A stretch of DNA of 64,000 bases from Salinimicrobium xinjiangense DSM 19287 (GCF_000423585.1 NZ_AUIG01000026.1:1-64000); one strand, 5' to 3'. Shown: positions 44,932-53,477, counted from the first letter of the stretch. Numbers and translations: made by a program. Notes: generated by a model not told the origin, from the sequence alone.

Positions 44932-46260
44932 ATGATGTTCCATTTCCTGAAATATCTTCAACCGACACATTACTTTCAATTATACCGAAAGGATGGAACT
45001 TCAATCTTTCCCCTTGTTTCTCATCTGCCCGAGAGAGTATTGGAACAAATTCCTCCCGATCGGGATTTCATTAATTCCTCTGCCGCTGAATATGACAGAT
45101 CCTGGCGGGCGTTAAAATTTGGGTATACCGGTCCTGCTCCAACCTATTCAAAATTTAAAGAAATCCCTCTGGAGGATGAATATCGTTTTCTCAGAAAATA
45201 TTTTCACCCGGTTTGGGTGATGTATGTTTTTCTGCTACGGATCATATCTTTCAATAACGTCGTTAGAGAAGTCATTGCCTTGAGAAGGAGTAGCAGTAAA
45301 AAAAGGATTACAAATTTTTCCATCCTGAGTAATGATTTGGAATGGGAAAATTACAAATCTACTCTCTTAAAGGAAGAGCCGCTCATTAGTGTAATCATTC
45401 CGACTTTAAATCGCTATGAATACCTGGGGGATGTTTTATCTGATTTTGAGAGACAGGATTATAAAAATTTCGAAATTATTATTATTGATCAATCGCAACC
45501 CTTTAGGCAGGACTTCTATTCAGAATTCCGTTTAAAGATCAGGGTATTGAAACAGAAGGAAAAAGCACTTTGGCTCGCCCGCAACAGGGGGGTAGAGGAG
45601 GCTAAATCTAATATTGTTGCATTTTCTGAAGATGATGTACGAATACCTGCAGACTGGTTAAGCAGTCATCTGGCTTGCCTGGATTTTTTCGATGCAGATA
45701 TTTCAGCCGGGGTTTTTTTTCCTGAGGGAGCGGAGATTCCTCAAGATCGATCATTTTTTGCGATTGCCTCCCAATTTGCTTCCGGAAACGCAATGCTCTA
45801 CAAACACATTTTTAAAAAAACAGGTCTGTTTGACAGGCAATTTGAAAAGCAGAGAATGGGGGATGGGGAATTCGGCTTACGGACTTTCCTCCTTGGCTTC
45901 AAAAGTATTTCCAATCCTTATGCTTTTTGTATTGACTTAAAAGCGCATTCAGGTGGATTAAGAGAAATGGGAAGTTGGGATTCGTTCCGGCCAAAAAACT
46001 TACTTTCCCCAAGACCGGTCCCCAGTGTGCTTTACTTTTACAGGAAATATTTTGGAACAAAAAGAAGTCTTTTAGCTCTGCTAAAATCAGTTCCGCCTTC
46101 TATAATACCTTATCGTTACAGAAATGAAAGGAAATTTGTAGTTTTTGGAGCATTTATCTCTCTACTTTTGTTTCCGTTGGTCTTGCTTCAGGTTTTGATT
46201 TCCTGGAGACTGGCAACTAAAAAAATAGAGCAAGGAGCACGAATTCATGGGTTTAAGTAA
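44932..46260 (+). CDS. GT2-family glycosyltransferase with long N-terminal extension
   Basis: About 442 residues from ATG 44932, chosen to avoid a long overlap with the pyruvyl transferase. An N-terminal part of about 150 residues (DRSWRALKFGYTGPAPTYS) precedes the GT-A domain: ISVIIPTLNRYEYLGDVLSD, IIIIDQSQPFRQDF, VAFSEDDVRIPADWL (EDD). A hydrophobic helix near the C-terminus (VVFGAFISLLLFPLVLLQVL) may anchor it. Overlaps the next GT4 gene by 14 bp. Confidence 0.82.
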   Translation: MMFHFLKYLQPTHYFQLYRKDGTSIFPLVSHLPERVLEQIPPDRDFINSSAAEYDRSWRALKFGYTGPAPTYSKFKEIPLEDEYRFLRKYFHPVWVMYVFLLRIISFNNVVREVIALRRSSSKKRITNFSILSNDLEWENYKSTLLKEEPLISVIIPTLNRYEYLGDVLSDFERQDYKNFEIIIIDQSQPFRQDFYSEFRLKIRVLKQKEKALWLARNRGVEEAKSNIVAFSEDDVRIPADWLSSHLACLDFFDADISAGVFFPEGAEIPQDRSFFAIASQFASGNAMLYKHIFKKTGLFDRQFEKQRMGDGEFGLRTFLLGFKSISNPYAFCIDLKAHSGGLREMGSWDSFRPKNLLSPRPVPSVLYFYRKYFGTKRSLLALLKSVPPSIIPYRYRNERKFVVFGAFISLLLFPLVLLQVLISWRLATKKIEQGARIHGFK

Positions 46261-47341
46261 AATTTCCATATTTACTTCCGAATTTCCACCCCAGCCCGGC
46301 GGCATAGGAAACCATTCTTATAATCTCGCTCAGGGTCTGGCAGATCACGGGTATTCTGTTACTGTTCTTACTGACAGACGTTCAGAGACAGGAGAAGAAG
46401 AAAGTAAATTTGATGCTGCTCTCGATTTTCAGGTGGTAAGAATTCCGAGAAGAAAGCTGATAATTTTAAGCTATTTGCACAGAATAAAAATAGCTTTTCA
46501 TCTGGCGGGTAGGAGTGAAGTAATTTTAGCTTCAGGCAAATTTCAGTTGTGGTTAGGAGCATTTTTATCATTTCGTAAGAATAAAAGAAATATTGCCATG
46601 GTCCATGGAAGTGAGCTTTTACTACCGAATAGAGGTTTACGTAATTTCACAGATTTTTCTTTGAGACGCTTTGATAAAGTTGTTGCTGTTAGTAACTTCA
46701 CGAAATCCTTACTTAAATTATCATCTTTAAAAGAAGTACATGTCATCCATAATGGTTTCCGTCTGCAATGTCCCCGGATGGAGAGTATTGGACCGGAAAG
46801 CAGGCCTGTTCTGATCACTGTTGGCAATGTGACTCAAAGAAAGGGACAACAGAATGTTGTTAAAGCTCTTCCCCGCCTTCTGGAGAAATATCCTGATCTT
46901 AGATATTATATAATAGGTATTCCTACTGAAAAAGAGAAGTTGCAGGACCTGGCAAGGCAGTTAAAGGTTGAAGAGGCAATTATATTCTTCGGTGCTGTGA
47001 ATGAGGCTGAAAAATGTAATTTACTTCTAAAAGCTGATATTTTCGTGATGCTAAGTGAAAATACCAAAGTGGGCGATGTAGAAGGTTTTGGGATTGCAAT
47101 TCTTGAAGCCAATTCTCTTGGTATACCATCCATAGGTTCAAAGGGATGTGGAATTGAAGAAGCTGTTCAGGATGGTTTTTCAGGAGTGCTGGTTAATAAA
47201 AGTGATACGGAAGAAGTATTTGCTGCAGTTGATGGGATTCTCGCGAATTATCAAGAATATAGTTCTAATGCTGTGCAGTGGGCCCGGCAGTTCCGGTGGG
47301 AAAAAGTAATAGGGAAATATATAGAATTACTGGAAGAATGA
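46247..47341 (+). CDS. GT4-family glycosyltransferase
   Basis: 364 residues, GT-B. ISIFTSEFPPQPGGIGNHSY is a clear N-terminal acceptor loop; LITVGNVTQRKGQQNVVKAL begins the donor domain; IAILEANSLGIPSIGSKGCG carries the donor site. Starts 14 bp inside the previous gene and overlaps the next by 4 bp. Confidence 0.9.
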   Translation: MGLSKISIFTSEFPPQPGGIGNHSYNLAQGLADHGYSVTVLTDRRSETGEEESKFDAALDFQVVRIPRRKLIILSYLHRIKIAFHLAGRSEVILASGKFQLWLGAFLSFRKNKRNIAMVHGSELLLPNRGLRNFTDFSLRRFDKVVAVSNFTKSLLKLSSLKEVHVIHNGFRLQCPRMESIGPESRPVLITVGNVTQRKGQQNVVKALPRLLEKYPDLRYYIIGIPTEKEKLQDLARQLKVEEAIIFFGAVNEAEKCNLLLKADIFVMLSENTKVGDVEGFGIAILEANSLGIPSIGSKGCGIEEAVQDGFSGVLVNKSDTEEVFAAVDGILANYQEYSSNAVQWARQFRWEKVIGKYIELLEE

Positions 47342-48474
47342 TCTTAGCGATTATTTCACATACTGCTCATTACAGAACATCCGATGGACGCATTGTGGGA
47401 TGGGGACCAACAGTGGCTGAGATCGATCATCTCTCATCTATTTTTGAAAAAATCTATCATGTTGCCTTCCTCCATAAAGAAGATGCTCCTCTCAGTGCAG
47501 TTCCCTACAAGTCCGGCAAGGTGGAATTTGTGCCTCTGCCGCCTTCCGGAGGAAATTCTCTAAAAGAAAAATTGACGGTTTTAGGCAATTTGAGAAAAAC
47601 AATTGGAATTGTGTCCGGGGTCTTAGAAAGATCAGATATATTTCAGTTTCGGGCTCCTACCGGAATAGGGATTTACCTGATCCCTTACCTAACCATGAAA
47701 TATAAGAAGAAGGGCTGGTTTAAGTACGCGGGAAACTGGAAGCAGGAAAATCCTCCCCTGGGGTATTCTTTGCAACGCTGGATGCTAAAGCAGCAGAGCC
47801 GTAAGGTAACTGTGAATGGTTCCTGGCCAGATCATGCAGAGAACATAATCCCTTTTGAAAATCCGTGTCTAACAGAAAAGAATAGGGAATCAGGAAAGAT
47901 TATAATTGAACAAAAAACAATTGCAGAGGGTGTAAATATATGTTTCGTAGGAAACCTGACAGAAAAGAAAGGCTTTGATATTTTTATGTCTGCTTTGGAA
48001 GATCTCAAATATAAATTTGACCGGGTGCATATTGTAGGAGATGGGCCATTAAAAGAGAAATATGAACATATCATGCCCGGAATTGTCTTTCACGGTTCTC
48101 AGCCAAGAGAAAAGGTACATTCAATTCTTTCAACGTGCCACTTTATTGTTCTTCCTTCCCAAAGTGAGGGTTTTCCAAAGGTGATAGCTGAAGGAATGAA
48201 TTATGGATGCCTACCTATAGTTTCAGATGTCTCCTGTATTGATCAATTAGTCAAAGATGGAGAAAACGGATTTTTACTAATGCCGATAACAAAAGAAAGA
48301 TTATTTTCCGTTTTGGAAAAAAGTTTCTTGCTGAAGGAAGCGGAGTACAGAGAAATTGTGACACGGAATTATATGTTATCCTCTAAATTTACGTTTAATT
48401 CCTTTTTAAACGAAGTCAAAGAAAAAATTTTGCAGAAAGAAGTACCGGGTCATGGGGAGCATATTAAATTATAA
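47338..48474 (+). CDS. GT4-family glycosyltransferase
   Basis: 378 residues from ATG 47338 (MILAIISHTAHYRTSDGRIV); a longer frame upstream lies within the previous gene. ICFVGNLTEKKGFDIFMSAL begins the donor domain, then SEGFPKVIAEGMNYGCLPIV, with the acid expected in the E-x7 site. FRAPTGIGIYLIPYL in the acceptor half. Overlaps the polymerase/ligase gene by 23 bp. Confidence 0.86.
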   Translation: MILAIISHTAHYRTSDGRIVGWGPTVAEIDHLSSIFEKIYHVAFLHKEDAPLSAVPYKSGKVEFVPLPPSGGNSLKEKLTVLGNLRKTIGIVSGVLERSDIFQFRAPTGIGIYLIPYLTMKYKKKGWFKYAGNWKQENPPLGYSLQRWMLKQQSRKVTVNGSWPDHAENIIPFENPCLTEKNRESGKIIIEQKTIAEGVNICFVGNLTEKKGFDIFMSALEDLKYKFDRVHIVGDGPLKEKYEHIMPGIVFHGSQPREKVHSILSTCHFIVLPSQSEGFPKVIAEGMNYGCLPIVSDVSCIDQLVKDGENGFLLMPITKERLFSVLEKSFLLKEAEYREIVTRNYMLSSKFTFNSFLNEVKEKILQKEVPGHGEHIKL

Positions 48475-49825
48475 TTATTTTACACTTGTGCTGCTTCATG
48501 TAGCTATAGGTTTCGTTGTGTTTTTACACAGACCTTTGGCTGCTTTAATTTTACCTGTCGTTTTCATTCTGCTAATATTGTTAGTTCTTAACAATCGAAA
48601 TAGACATAATGAAGCTTTAATGGCTGCTGCCTATATGGCCGGCGCCGAAGTTTTCTTTCGGATGACGCATGCGACGGTTTTTTGGGAAACAGGAAAATAT
48701 TCCGTTATCCTGTTTTTGTTGATTGGGATGTTCTATAAAGGTGCCTCTGCGAAAACAATCCCCTATTGGATCTATCTTCTTCTGCTATTTCCAGCCATTT
48801 TTGTAGCGTCTCAATCTATGGATAGTACTTTAGGGGAATTTAGGAGATCTGTAGCTTTTAATCTTAGCGGTCCCGTCTGTCTCGGTATATCTGCCTTGTA
48901 TTGCTACTACAAAAAAATTTCCAGGAAGGAATTTAATTTAGTGCTTTTAATGTTGGTGCTGCCTTTGGTGTCCACTATGATATATCTGTATTTCCGTACC
49001 CCAAGTGTGGGTGAAACTCTTATGTATGGAACTAATTCAAACTTTGCAACATCGGGGGGATACGGACCAAATCAAATTGCTACAGTATTAGGTTTAGGTT
49101 CAGTGGTACTTTTTATGAGGCTTTTTACAATCAGGAACAGTTATATAAATGTTGTTGATTTAATCCTTTTTGCTTTGATGAGCTACAGAGCCCTGGTTAC
49201 TTTTTCAAGAGGAGGCGTAATAACTGCCATTATTTGCATAGTAGCTTTTGTATTTCTTTTTTACTACAAGCAAAACGCAAAAGAAAGAAGCGGAATTCTG
49301 GTTAAATTAGGGATGCTGGGAATAGCAGCATTAATAGTAGTTGGATACACTGCCAGAGAGACACAGGGTTTAATTGTGAACAGGTATACCGGTCGTGACG
49401 CGTCAGGAGAACTAAAAGATGATATTACTACCGGTAGAGCAGAATTAATAATAACTGAATTAGAGGGGTTTTACGAAAATCCATTTATAGGAATTGGTGT
49501 GGATAGGGGAAAGAAATTTAGAGGATGGGCAGTAGCTTCTCACAATGAATTAAGCCGCCTCTTATCAGAACATGGTATGTTTGGTATTTTTGCCATCCTT
49601 ATTCTTATATTTGTGCCTTTATTATTCTGGCTGAAATTTAAAAATAATTACTACTTTTTAGCCTTTGTCGCCTTTTGGTTCCTTACCATAAACCATTCGG
49701 CGATGAGGATCGCCTTGCCGGCATTTGTATATGGATTGGCTCTTTTATACATCGTGGAGGACAAGAAAAAATCAGGAAAAGTAAAAAGCCTTGAAGAAAA
49801 AACGGCCGGTACGGCTATAGAATAG
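48452..49825 (+). CDS. O-antigen polymerase/ligase (Wzy/WaaL family)
   Basis: 457 residues with about 11 membrane spans. VTFSRGGVITAIICIVAF followed by a periplasmic loop containing GRAELIITELEGFYENPFIG and VASHNELSRLLSEHG is the Wzy_C pattern; the Arg and His in this loop are the conserved functional residues. It would polymerise repeat units or ligate finished chains on the periplasmic side. Whether it is polymerase or ligase cannot be told by sequence reading. It is the only clear Wzy_C protein here. Confidence 0.85.
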   Translation: MGSILNYNYFTLVLLHVAIGFVVFLHRPLAALILPVVFILLILLVLNNRNRHNEALMAAAYMAGAEVFFRMTHATVFWETGKYSVILFLLIGMFYKGASAKTIPYWIYLLLLFPAIFVASQSMDSTLGEFRRSVAFNLSGPVCLGISALYCYYKKISRKEFNLVLLMLVLPLVSTMIYLYFRTPSVGETLMYGTNSNFATSGGYGPNQIATVLGLGSVVLFMRLFTIRNSYINVVDLILFALMSYRALVTFSRGGVITAIICIVAFVFLFYYKQNAKERSGILVKLGMLGIAALIVVGYTARETQGLIVNRYTGRDASGELKDDITTGRAELIITELEGFYENPFIGIGVDRGKKFRGWAVASHNELSRLLSEHGMFGIFAILILIFVPLLFWLKFKNNYYFLAFVAFWFLTINHSAMRIALPAFVYGLALLYIVEDKKKSGKVKSLEEKTAGTAIE

Positions 49826-49828
49826 TTG

Positions 49829-50866
49829 ATGAAAAAAAGAATTCTTTATATAGGTAACAATCTTTCCAATCCCACCTTTACCGCTACCTATATTTCTTTT
49901 TTTAGTGAAGTATTAAAGCAGGAGGGTTACTGGGTTAAAACCGCTTCCGGGAAAGATAACAAAGCCCTCCGCCTGGTAGAAATGCTTTCCCTCATCTGGA
50001 GCCATCGCAAAGAAACTGATGTGGTGCTTATCGATACTTACGGCGCTCAGAATTTTTATTATGCCTATAGCATTGGTAAGCTTTGCCAGCAATTAAAACT
50101 GCCTTACATCCCTATATTACACGGCGGAAATTTAAAGGAACGTCTGGATAAAACCCCTAATCTTACCAAATCGCTTTTCGGCAACGCCCGTATTAATGTT
50201 GCCCCTTCACATTTTTTATATGACATCTTTGTAGATCACGGCTTTACCAACTCCCGGATCATTCCAAACTCCATCACCCTCGAAAATTATCCTTTTAAGG
50301 AGAGGAAGACATTTAAGCCCAATTTTCTTTGGGTCCGGAGGTTTCAGGAACGTTATAATCCGCTGATGGCTATTAAGGTCTTTGAACAGGTATACAGAAA
50401 TCATCCCGAAGCCAAATTGTGCATGGTGGGGCCGGAGAAGGATGGTTCTCTGGCCAAATGTTTGGAATATGCGTCAGAAAATAATTTACCTGTTGAATTT
50501 CCGGGGAAAATGAAGAAGAAGGAATGGTCAGCACTCTCTGTGAACTACGATTTTTTTATAAACTCTACCGATGTTGATAATACGCCGATTAGCGTAATAG
50601 AAGCCATGGCCCTCGGTCTCCCCGTGATCTCTACGGATGTCGGCGGAATGCCTTACCTTATAGAAAACGGCAAGGACGGCATCCTCGTACCACAGAACGA
50701 CGTCCCCGCCATGGTCTCTGCTATAGAAGACCTGCTCCAGAACCCGGAAAAGTGTCAGAATATAGCTAAAGCGGCCTATGAGAAGGTCAGGAGGTTTGAT
50801 TGGGAGATCGTGAAGGAGGAGTGGATTTCTGTTTTGAATGAATCAGTTGTGAGTTGTCAGTTGTGA
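49829..50866 (+). CDS. GT4-family glycosyltransferase (paralogue of 54737-55750)
   Basis: 345 residues, GT-B. ILYIGNNLSNPTFTATYISF, LIDTYGAQNFYYAYSIGKL, YIPILHGGNLKERLDKTP and SVIEAMALGLPVISTDVGG run parallel to the gene at 54737-55750; about half the residues agree by eye. The last residues (ESVVSCQL) are encoded by a 14-bp (2x7) tandem repeat that continues past the stop, so the native C-terminus was probably altered. ATG 49829 preferred over an adjacent TTG. Confidence 0.88.
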   Translation: MKKRILYIGNNLSNPTFTATYISFFSEVLKQEGYWVKTASGKDNKALRLVEMLSLIWSHRKETDVVLIDTYGAQNFYYAYSIGKLCQQLKLPYIPILHGGNLKERLDKTPNLTKSLFGNARINVAPSHFLYDIFVDHGFTNSRIIPNSITLENYPFKERKTFKPNFLWVRRFQERYNPLMAIKVFEQVYRNHPEAKLCMVGPEKDGSLAKCLEYASENNLPVEFPGKMKKKEWSALSVNYDFFINSTDVDNTPISVIEAMALGLPVISTDVGGMPYLIENGKDGILVPQNDVPAMVSAIEDLLQNPEKCQNIAKAAYEKVRRFDWEIVKEEWISVLNESVVSCQL

Positions 50867-50903
50867 GTTGTCAGTTGTGAGTTGTCAGTTGTGAGTTGTC
50901 AGT
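50840..50903. repeat. Tandem heptamer array (2x7-bp unit)
   Basis: GTTGTGAGTTGTCA repeats about four times, i.e. alternating GTTGTGA and GTTGTCA heptamers. It starts inside the GT4 gene (encoding its last eight residues) and ends at the IS256-type element. It reads as the reverse complement of the CTGACAA-type units at 52277-52394. Confidence 0.9.
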
Positions 50904-50906
50904 GGG

Positions 50907-52184
50907 AGTGTTCAATTAAGTGTGTCATCGGTTAAAAATCTATTATCAAAGTAAGCTACCAGATCTTTACGAACTGATGACCATCCAAACATACAACCAT
51001 TCCATTTGGTTTTAGCGTTGATTGTTGCTAAATATATTTGTTTCACAATAGCGTATTCTGATGTGAAAGCTCCTTTGGTTTTAGTGACCTTTCGTACCAT
51101 TCTATGGAAGCTTTCAATGGGATTATTAGTGTATATGACTCTTCTTAATGCAGGTGGATATTTGTAAAAGTTAATTAATCTACCCCAGTTAGCTCTCCAA
51201 CTTTTAAAAATTACATTGTATTTATTTCCCCACTTTTCCTCTGCCAGAGTCAAAAATTGCTCTGCTGCATCTACATTTATAGCTGTATAGATCTTTCTTA
51301 GATCTGTAATGATAGGTTTAACATCTTTATGAGATACATATTTAAGACTATTCCTCATTTGATGTACCAGGCATAGCTGTACATCAGTTTTAGGGAATAT
51401 ATCTTCAATAGCATCTGCAAATCCTTTGAGATTATCTATACACGCTACAAAAACATCCTGAACCCCTCTGGACTGAAGTTTGTGAAGTACTTGTCTCCAA
51501 AAGCTACTGGATTCATTGTCTCCGAAGTAGATCCCCAGCACTTCTTTCTCTCCGTCTCTGTTAACCCCTAAAACAGAATAAACAGCCTTAGCAATTACTT
51601 TACCATGTTCTCTGACTTTGAAGTGCATTGCATCAAGCAAATCACTGGGTAAACACTCTCTAAAGGTCTGGCTTGCCATTCTAAAATCTCTGGGATTATC
51701 CGATCTGTAATGGCATTTAGAGTACCGACAGAGATTTCAACATCATACATCTCTTTAAGATGATCTTGTATATCCCGGTAACTCATTCCTTTACCATAGA
51801 GGGAAAGAATACGTGCATCTATATCACTACTGATGCGCCGTTGTCGCTTTTTTATGATCTCAGGTTGGAACGAACCGTCCCGGTCACGCGGCGAAAAAAT
51901 CTCAAAGCCGCCCAACGAGCTATTGATATTTTTTCGCCCACGCCCATTGCGGCGGTTCTTTGCTAACTTACCTTCAGAATTTAAGTGAGCATCCATTTCT
52001 CCTTCTAAACTCGCTTCGATCACTCGTTTTAATAGTGGGGTAAAAACACCATCCTTACCAGTCAAGGATTGACCAGAAGAAACGCCTTTAGCTAATTCAG
52101 CTACTAAGGCGTCATAATCATTTGGCTTTTCTTTATTTTCCATGTATCTAATTTATTAAATTGACACACTTTTCTGAACAGTCT
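50907..52184 (-). mobile_element. IS256-family insertion sequence
   Basis: Terminal inverted repeats are visible: TGTTCAATTAAGTGTGTCA at 50909-50927, and the reverse complement of 52162-52180 reads TGTTCAGAAAAGTGTGTCA, 16 of 19 matching. Short gag/gagac extensions lie outside. It encloses one transposase gene broken by a frameshift. I see no clear 8-9 bp target duplication. Confidence 0.85.
50912..52143 (-). pseudogene. IS256-family transposase, frameshifted
   Basis: Two minus-strand frames give one Transposase_mut protein. The first part (52143 down to about 51630) holds DGVFTPLLKRVIEASLEGEM and FEIFSPRDRDGSFQPEIIKK. The second (to 50912) holds LDAMHFKVREHG, FVACIDNLKGFADAIEDIFP, CLVHQMRNSLKYV and TNNPIESFHRMVRKVTK, with the D, D and E catalytic residues. 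The frame breaks near 51629-51638, in the strand carrying the first Asp (VICL/DAMHF): one base appears missing. IS256 elements do not usually rely on programmed frameshifting, so the copy is probably inactive. Confidence 0.88.
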
Positions 52185-52276
52185 CCCTGGCTCAGTTAAT
52201 TTCGCTAGGTTCAGTCTTAACTGATAGTCTAATCTTATTCTTAGCTTAAGGCCGACAACTAATGATTAAACTCCAC

Positions 52277-52394
52277 ATAATTGAAACCGATAACTGAGAA
52301 CCGACAACCGGTAAACTGACAACCCAGAACTGACAACCGAGAACCGATAACCGGGAACTGAGAACGGACAACTGATAACCGAAAACTGAAAGAC
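52277..52394. repeat. Degenerate heptamer array upstream of four-helix-bundle gene
   Basis: About fifteen units of form CYGANAA: CCGATAA, CTGAGAA, CCGACAA, (CCGGTAAA), CTGACAA, CCCAGAA, CTGACAA, CCGAGAA, CCGATAA, CCGGGAA, CTGAGAA, CGGACAA, CTGATAA, CCGAAAA, CTGAAAG. It stops directly before the ATG at 52395. Open frames on the minus strand here are repeat artefacts. Confidence 0.9.
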
Positions 52395-52757
52395 ATGAAA
52401 AGCTACAAAGATCTGGATATTTACAATTTGGCATTTGCCTATGCTATAGAAGTACATAAAGCTTCTCTGAAAATGCCAAAATTTGAATTATATGAGCAGG
52501 GGAGTCAGGTGAGACGATCCTCTAAGAGTATAAAAGATAATATAGTCGAAGGATATGGTAGAAGAACCTATAAACAGGATTTCATTAAATTCCTGACTTA
52601 CAGTCACGCCTCTCTTCTTGAATGTTTTTCTCAGCTGGAAATGATTGATGAACTTTATGAAATTCCGGAGATAAAGGATTTGAGAAAGAAATATGATCTT
52701 TTGGGCGGTAAAATATTTTCTTTCATTCAATATGTAGAGAAAAACTGGAAAAGTTAA
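52395..52757 (+). CDS. Four-helix-bundle protein (23S rRNA IVS / S23-type)
   Basis: 120 residues, all helical: MKSYKDLDIYNLAFAYAIEV, QGSQVRRSSKSIKDNIVEGY, GRRTYKQDFIKFLTYSHASL and ECFSQLEMIDELYE. This is the TIGR02436/S23 family, related to the accessory protein Avd of diversity-generating retroelements and to proteins encoded in rRNA intervening sequences. The function is unknown; nucleic-acid binding is likely given the basic surface. The gene is closely bracketed by heptamer arrays (52277-52394 and 52757-52846), suggesting it belongs to the same element as the repeats. Confidence 0.88.
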   Translation: MKSYKDLDIYNLAFAYAIEVHKASLKMPKFELYEQGSQVRRSSKSIKDNIVEGYGRRTYKQDFIKFLTYSHASLLECFSQLEMIDELYEIPEIKDLRKKYDLLGGKIFSFIQYVEKNWKS

Positions 52758-52846
52758 GCTCAGTTCTCAGTTGTGAGTTGTCAGATTTGCTTCCTTAAAC
52801 CGAACCGACAACCGACAACCGACAACCGACAACCGACAACCGACAT
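52757..52846. repeat. Heptamer arrays downstream of four-helix-bundle gene
   Basis: First CAGTTCT, CAGTTGT, GAGTTGT, CAG (reverse orientation of the left array), a 20-bp spacer, then six CCGACAA units in forward orientation (about 52804-52845). The left and first right arrays are therefore inverted relative to each other around the gene. Confidence 0.85.
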
Positions 52847-52848
52847 CT

Positions 52849-53106
52849 TCAGTCATAATGAAACCTACATTTCGCGATTAATATTTCTCCTTCATTATAT
52901 TGATATATCAGTCTATGTTCGCTATCAATTCGTCTTGACCAAAATCCTGCGTATTTATGTTTTAAGGGTTCAGGTTTTCCAATTCCATCAAAAGGGTTTC
53001 GGGAGATGTCTTTCAGAAGTTCATTTATTTTCTTCAACTTTTTCTTATCTGTTTTTTGCCAATACAAATAATCCTCCCAGGATTCGTCTACGAAGATATA
53101 CTTCAT
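52849..53106 (-). CDS. yoeB: Txe/YoeB-family toxin
   Basis: 85 residues, the usual length. KYIFVDESWEDYLYWQKTDK opens the RelE-like fold; RNPFDGIGKPEPLKHKYAG and FWSRRIDSEHRLIYQY follow, with the E, R and H/Y residues of YoeB ribosome-dependent mRNA interferases, ending ILIAKCRFHYD. The start codon abuts the antitoxin stop, as in yefM-yoeB operons. Its 3' end touches the CCGACAA array. Appears intact. Confidence 0.92.
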   Translation of the reverse strand: MKYIFVDESWEDYLYWQKTDKKKLKKINELLKDISRNPFDGIGKPEPLKHKYAGFWSRRIDSEHRLIYQYNEGEILIAKCRFHYD

Positions 53107-53361
53107 TTATTTTTCGATTAAATCTTTGTTGAAAGTCGTTCCGCTTTTTAGCTTGGCAATTGCAGAATCTAACCTTTGTTCATTCTTTCGGGAAGACAAT
53201 TCGTGATTTGTAGCCATTAAAGAATTGTATTCTTGCAGAGACATAACTACAATTCCAGAATCTTTTCCACGATTGATGATCAATGTTTCAAAGTTCTTTA
53301 CAACCCGGTCCAGGTAAGTTTTGATATCTTTTCTAAATTCCGAAACAGTTGTTATTAGCAT
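53107..53361 (-). CDS. yefM: Phd/YefM-family antitoxin
   Basis: 84 residues. MLITTVSEFRKDIKTYLDRV and TLIINRGKDSGIVVMSLQEY are the YefM N-terminal DNA-binding dimer motifs; the C-terminal part (SRKNEQRLDSAIAKLKSG) would wrap the toxin. It is the first gene of the operon. An operator-like palindrome with TGTACA cores lies 19-34 bp upstream, overlapping the -7 element, so autorepression as in E. coli yefM-yoeB is likely. Confidence 0.92.
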   Translation of the reverse strand: MLITTVSEFRKDIKTYLDRVVKNFETLIINRGKDSGIVVMSLQEYNSLMATNHELSSRKNEQRLDSAIAKLKSGTTFNKDLIEK

Positions 53362-53379
53362 AATTCTGTATTTTTAGAA

Positions 53380-53395
53380 GTACAAATATATGTAC
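53380..53395 (-). promoter_or_regulatory. YefM operator candidate overlapping -7 element
   Basis: GTACAAATATATGTAC forms an inverted repeat with GTACA/TGTAC arms; on the minus strand TGTACA and TTGTAC half-sites flank TATATTTG (53383-53390), a perfect TAnnTTTG. YefM of E. coli is known to bind TGTACA cores. Confidence 0.65.
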
Positions 53396-53440
53396 AAAAA
53401 ATGATTTGTGAGATTTTGTTTTGGGTGAATTGTCGGTTCC

Positions 53441-53477
53441 AACCCTGTCAGCGGTTAGCAACCCTGACAGCGGTTAG
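53441..53477. repeat. 18-bp direct repeat
   Basis: AACCCTGTCAGCGGTTAG and AACCCTGACAGCGGTTAG, one mismatch, one base apart, between the two toxin-antitoxin operons. The rest of 53396-53603 shows nothing recognisable. Confidence 0.8.

Noticed and set aside
46368-46827. Open frames on the minus strand inside the GT4 gene
   Set aside because: Antisense shadows of a clear plus-strand GT4 gene; no independent features.
51629-51638. Programmed frameshift in the transposase
   Set aside because: IS256-family transposases are normally single-frame and no clear slippery heptanucleotide with a downstream structure was recognised; a simple mutation is more likely.
52246-52457. Minus-strand open frames rich in Ser/Val/Leu
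   Set aside because: Pure translation of the heptamer array (SVLSSRLSVLG-type periodic residues).
52395-52757. Diversity-generating retroelement
   Set aside because: The S23/Avd-like protein alone is not enough; no reverse transcriptase or template/variable repeat pair is present in the window.
52804-52846. Possible CRISPR-like array
   Set aside because: Units are 7 bp without spacers; no cas genes nearby.
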